Shown here piece after piece: positions 30,203 to 33,140 of a stretch of 33,140 bases of DNA. Location: positions 1 to 33,140 of the forward strand of contig CAZGOY010000038.1 in assembly GCA_964527565.1 (NCBI GenBank), given 5' to 3'. Origin of the DNA: JAGXQV01 sp964527565. Lineage in GTDB: Bacteria > Pseudomonadota > Gammaproteobacteria > Burkholderiales > Sulfuricellaceae. A model generated the notes under the pieces. The model saw nothing but the letters and a program-made list of their open reading frames with translations. It made no database searches and was not told where the DNA came from. The position numbers were made by a program, and so were the translations under genes. Positions within the stretch are counted from its first letter, which is position 1, and the number at the start of each line of letters is the position of its first letter.

Positions 30203-30886
30203 TCAGCGCGCCTCGAAGCGCAGCAGCGCGGAGACGCTCAGGGTGTCGGCGCGCGGGTCGCCGTCCAGCGTCATGCGGCGCCCCACCCACAGCGTCTGCT
30301 GGCCGCTGCCGACCGGCAGAAGCGCCTTGCCCTCGGTATCGGTGACGGCGCTCAGGTCGTATTCGCCCTTGCCGATCTTGATGCCTGCCAGCGGGCGGCT
30401 TTCCCACAACACGCGCACTGCCAGCATGCCGCCGGGGCGCGGCGCGGTTTCCGCGAGGGGTACGATTTCCAGGCGCTGCCCCAGCGGTTTCACGGTGGAG
30501 GGTGACCAGTCGAGCATGAACTTGCCGTATTTGAGCGAATGAACGGAACTGGTCGCACCCGGCGCCTCGGTTTTCGGCACGTTCTTGCTGCCTGCGGCGG
30601 TCTTGCTCCAGAAGCCGTTGTCGAAATGCAGCGCCAGCAGGGCCGCTTTGCCCTGCACGGTAAAACGCAGGCCGTCGCCGCCCGCCTGGGTTTGCAGCGG
30701 GAGCGTGGCGCCCTCGGCGCTGTAGGCGGCCAGCGTCTTGACCTTGGCGGGATCATAGGCTTCGGCTTTTTCGTGACCATAGCGCACCACGTAGCCGTTC
30801 CCCGCAGGCTCGATCCAGGCATCGTGCGCGCCGGCCTGGGTGCAGGCCAGCATCAGGACACCGATAAAGAAAATTTGCTTTTTCAT
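30203..30886 (-). CDS. NikK-like DUF4198 periplasmic protein
   Basis: 227 residues. Signal peptide MKKQIFFIGVLMLACTQAGA|HDAWIEP; again the mature protein begins with His-Asp, a pattern shared by DUF4198 (NikK) proteins. Two beta domains follow, with LLALHFDNGFWSK and a C-terminal carboxypeptidase-like segment (GIKIGKGEYDLSAVTDTEGKALLPVGSGQQTLWVG). NikK-type proteins accompany CbiM/NikM transporters and are thought to bind Ni/Co in the periplasm. Seven bases after the TonB receptor gene. Confidence 0.82.
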   Translation of the reverse strand: MKKQIFFIGVLMLACTQAGAHDAWIEPAGNGYVVRYGHEKAEAYDPAKVKTLAAYSAEGATLPLQTQAGGDGLRFTVQGKAALLALHFDNGFWSKTAAGSKNVPKTEAPGATSSVHSLKYGKFMLDWSPSTVKPLGQRLEIVPLAETAPRPGGMLAVRVLWESRPLAGIKIGKGEYDLSAVTDTEGKALLPVGSGQQTLWVGRRMTLDGDPRADTLSVSALLRFEAR

Positions 30887-30893
30887 TGGGTTC

Positions 30894-32924
30894 CTAAAAA
30901 TCAAACGCCGCGCCGACCGTCAAATGGCGCGGTGCTGCCGGGGCGTACAGCAGCGCGCCGCTGATCGGGCCGACATAGGTGGCATAGGCGCGGTCGCTGG
31001 CATTGGCCAGCACCGCATAATAACGCTGGCGTCCGCTGCCGCTCTTGCGTTCATAGGACAGCAGCAGGTCGAGTGTGGCGTAGCCGCCGTAGCTCAGACT
31101 GTTGGCATCGTTGAGCGGATAGGCGCCGACCTGCCGCCAGGTCGCCTGCCCGCCCCAGCCGTTGCCGGGGCGGTAGGCGGCGGTGAAGGTGTGCATGCGC
31201 CGGGGCACCACCGGCACTTCCTTGCCGATGAGGGCGGCATTGGGGTTGTCCCGGATGCGGCTGTCGAGGAAGGACAGGGCGGCGCTCAACTCCCAGGCAT
31301 CGCTCGGGTAAAAATGCAGTTCGGCTTCCACCCCTTCGCGCCGGGTTTTGCCCCAGTTGGCATAGGTGCCGGAACCCGCCGGATATTCCGTGATTTCGTT
31401 GTTGCTGTCGAGGCGGAACAGGGCCAGATCGGCGACGGCCTGCCTCACCGGCTTGAAACGCATGCCCATTTCCAGTTGGCGGAACACGTTGGCTTGCGCG
31501 CCCGCCGCGCCGGCGCCGTATTTCACGGCATCCCCCGCCAGGGCGAAACCTTCGGCGGCGCTGGCGCGCAGCTCGACAGCGGGCGACAGGGTGGAACGCA
31601 CCCCCAGCTTGGGGCTGGTGTGGCTGGCGCGGTTCATCTCGCCGCAGGCATCCGTGGCGGTTTCCGCACCCAGGCGTCGGCAGTCGCCGAAGAAACGGTC
31701 GTGGCGCAGCCCCGCGCTGGGGCGGAACAGCGGCGACAGTGACCATTCGCCTTGCATGAAGGCCGCGTTGCTGTTGAAGGCATAGCGCCGGTCGTGGGTT
31801 TGGTTGCCGTTCGCCCGCGAGCGGTTGTCGAGGCCGTCGATGCGCAGGTAGGCGGTATCCTCGCGGAAGGCTTCCACCCCGGCGACCCAGTTGAGTTTTC
31901 GCGCGGCATGGCTGCCGTTGAGGTTGACGCCCGCGCCCTTTACGTCGCGTTCATAGCTTTCCTCGCGCTGGCGCCAGGTGGTGGCCGCGGCGTTCAGCGG
32001 GCGCGAGAAATAGCGGGTGAAGTCCTGCCGGGTGCCGTAGGCGAAAGCCAGCAGGGTCAGATCAGGGTTCAGCGCGTGGCTCGCGTCCACGCGCCCGCTG
32101 GCGAAATGCTTGCTGCCGCCGTCGTTCATGGCATAAGGGTTTTTCTTGTAGCGACGGTCAGGGTTATCGAATTCCGCCTTCGTGATGTAGCTGGGCGCAT
32201 CCCAGTGGCCGTGGTGGGTGCGCAATGACACGGCGAGTTGGGTGCGCTCGGAAACGTCGAAGCCCAGCCGACCGGAGAAGGTGCTGCGGTCATGGTCCGA
32301 TTGCTCGCGGAAACCGTCGCTGCGATAAACCTGCGCGGCCAGGTTGAGCTGTGCCGCGCCAACCTTGCCGCCCCACGCCGCCTGCGCATCGGCGGTATTC
32401 CAGGCGCCATAGGAAACGTCGGCCTCGCGGTAGCCCCCGCTCTTGCGCGACGCCAGCTCGATGGTACCGGCACGGTTGAAATTGCCGTAAAGCGCCGACA
32501 CCGGCCCCTTGTAAACCGTCATGCGCTCGATCTCCAGCGGCACCAGCACGTTGAGGTCCGCATAGCCGTCGGCGTGCGACATCGCCTCGTTGAGCGGAAT
32601 GCCGTCAATGCTCGTGCCGATGGCCCCGCCGTGGCCGCCGCTGGAAAAACCGCGCAGCGTGACGTTGTCGGCCACCCCGCCCTGGTGCAGGCGTCGCCAT
32701 TCCATGCCGGGCACGCGCGCGAATAGTTCCTGCGGCTGGCTGATCGCTTGTTCGCGGATACTTTCCTGCTCGAAGCCGCTTGATGTGTAGGGACTGCGCT
32801 CGCTTTGAAAAGCCTGCCCCTTGACGATCACCGGCGCCAGCGCGGTGATTTCCTCCGCCCACAGCGGCACGGAAAACAGGATGGGCAATGCGAGTGCTAG
32901 CGGAGTGGGGCGTGGGCAGGACAT
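30894..32924 (-). CDS. TonB-dependent outer-membrane receptor, probable Ni/Co uptake
   Basis: 676 residues. I chose ATG 32924: MSCPRPTPLALALPILFSVPLWA|EEI is a clean signal peptide; ATG 32984 or GTG 33020 would place extra residues before it. The plug domain is seen (QPQELFARVPGMEWRRLHQGG, VTLRGFSSGG, IDGIPLNEA, MTVYKGPVSALYGNFNRAG) and a beta barrel ending in GAAFDF, with the terminal Phe required for outer-membrane assembly. Substrate is inferred from the operon: the gene leads NikK-NikL-CbiMQO, so it probably imports a Ni or Co chelate. Not a BtuB by motif recognition. Confidence 0.9.
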   Translation of the reverse strand: MSCPRPTPLALALPILFSVPLWAEEITALAPVIVKGQAFQSERSPYTSSGFEQESIREQAISQPQELFARVPGMEWRRLHQGGVADNVTLRGFSSGGHGGAIGTSIDGIPLNEAMSHADGYADLNVLVPLEIERMTVYKGPVSALYGNFNRAGTIELASRKSGGYREADVSYGAWNTADAQAAWGGKVGAAQLNLAAQVYRSDGFREQSDHDRSTFSGRLGFDVSERTQLAVSLRTHHGHWDAPSYITKAEFDNPDRRYKKNPYAMNDGGSKHFASGRVDASHALNPDLTLLAFAYGTRQDFTRYFSRPLNAAATTWRQREESYERDVKGAGVNLNGSHAARKLNWVAGVEAFREDTAYLRIDGLDNRSRANGNQTHDRRYAFNSNAAFMQGEWSLSPLFRPSAGLRHDRFFGDCRRLGAETATDACGEMNRASHTSPKLGVRSTLSPAVELRASAAEGFALAGDAVKYGAGAAGAQANVFRQLEMGMRFKPVRQAVADLALFRLDSNNEITEYPAGSGTYANWGKTRREGVEAELHFYPSDAWELSAALSFLDSRIRDNPNAALIGKEVPVVPRRMHTFTAAYRPGNGWGGQATWRQVGAYPLNDANSLSYGGYATLDLLLSYERKSGSGRQRYYAVLANASDRAYATYVGPISGALLYAPAAPRHLTVGAAFDF

Positions 32925-33140
32925 TTCGGGGGATACTGTATGGATAACTTCGCCGCATGATAATACAAAAAAAATTTTCTTCATACGTTGGGACGGTATA
33001 GCATTCAGCGGTATACCCACACCTCGCTAATTTTCAAAACGGACATCCTCTTACAAAAAATATAGAAAAACCTTGTCCGCCAATAGATGTTGAACTAAAC
33101 CGCTATCGCGGTGGCCCCCATACCCACCGCCCTCTCTTCA
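32925..33140 (-). promoter_or_regulatory. AT-rich upstream region of the metal uptake operon
   Basis: Contains A/T runs, an imperfect inverted repeat GCATGA-N20-TCATAC (32955-32986) reminiscent of NikR half-sites but with the wrong spacing, the palindrome GGTATACC (33010-33017) with a second TATACC-type copy nearby, and a hairpin ACCGC-TATC-GCGGT (33099-33112). No cobalamin riboswitch was recognised in the 216 bases available. The promoter itself is not clear. Confidence 0.35.

Noticed and set aside
32955..32986. NikR operator upstream of the TonB receptor
   Set aside because: Half-sites GCATGA and TCATAC resemble the E. coli NikR site, but the spacer is 20 bp rather than 16; kept only as a note.
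32925..33140. Cobalamin riboswitch controlling the metal uptake operon
   Set aside because: No B12-box-like conserved sequence was recognised in the 216 bases available, though the region is cut by the window end.
1..33140. CRISPR arrays, tRNA/rRNA genes, insertion-sequence transposases, phage genes
   Set aside because: None was recognised on either strand; repeats found are palindromic elements, tandem operator-like repeats or pairs of direct repeats, not regularly spaced arrays.

Overview
The window is a 33 kb chromosomal segment of a GC-rich betaproteobacterium. The gene order pilU / yqgE / ruvX / pyrR / pyrB / inactive pyrC, the Acidithiobacillus/Nitrosomonas-type glutamate-cysteine ligase and the rsmI-lpoA-yraN-diaA-dolP block suggest a member of the Nitrosomonadales/Gallionellales/Sulfuricella neighbourhood. 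That placement is inference from synteny and families, not from a marker gene. No rRNA, tRNA, CRISPR array, transposase or phage module was seen.

Layout. 1-4656 (+): the 3' part of pilU (twitching ATPase), then a tightly overlapped operon yqgE-ruvX-pyrR-pyrB-pyrC', where pyrC' encodes a dihydroorotase-like protein lacking its metal ligands. A 143-bp inverted-repeat element forms the junction with convergent gshA (4788-6059, -). A RelE/HigA-type toxin-antitoxin pair (6211-6880, -) lies between two ~46-bp direct repeats of the gshA leader. 7122-9110 (+) holds napD-napG-napH behind an FNR-like box but without napA/napB. 9342-11180 (-) is a small pseudopilin operon. 11293-12487 (+) carries an XRE regulator and an mqsRA toxin-antitoxin pair. 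12500-19861 (-) is a long housekeeping operon: lpoA, yraN, (insertion), diaA, dolP, rfaE2, an unknown exported protein, a GlcD-type oxidase and hypA. The insertion between yraN and diaA is an AAA/DUF4143 ATPase on the + strand plus a mobile repeat. 19856-23970 (+): rsmI, prlC, an SH3/coiled-coil anchor protein and a DUF4124-glutaredoxin protein. 24238-26354 (-): parDE and a HipA/YjjJ-type kinase. 26452-32924 (-): an outer-membrane-to-cytoplasm Ni/Co uptake operon (TonB receptor, NikK-like, Fic protein, NikL-like, CbiM, CbiQ, CbiO).

The most striking feature is a small non-autonomous mobile repeat present three times (9954-10093, 18333-18472, 23984-24153). Each copy has the same inverted ends, two nested REP-like hairpins whose stems differ between copies but stay self-complementary, and a perfect 4-bp target duplication (TTAT, TTAG, TTGG). 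Element plus duplication is always a multiple of three (144, 144, 174), and one reading frame is open through every copy. One copy sits inside the leader peptide of a pseudopilin gene; removing it restores a textbook 7-residue leader. This resembles in concept the Rickettsia palindromic elements that insert in-frame into genes.

A second theme is density of toxin-type loci: RelE/HigA, MqsRA, ParDE, HipA-like and Fic within 24 kb, most with their own palindromic or tandem-repeat candidate operator, and several marking places where otherwise conserved operons have been interrupted.
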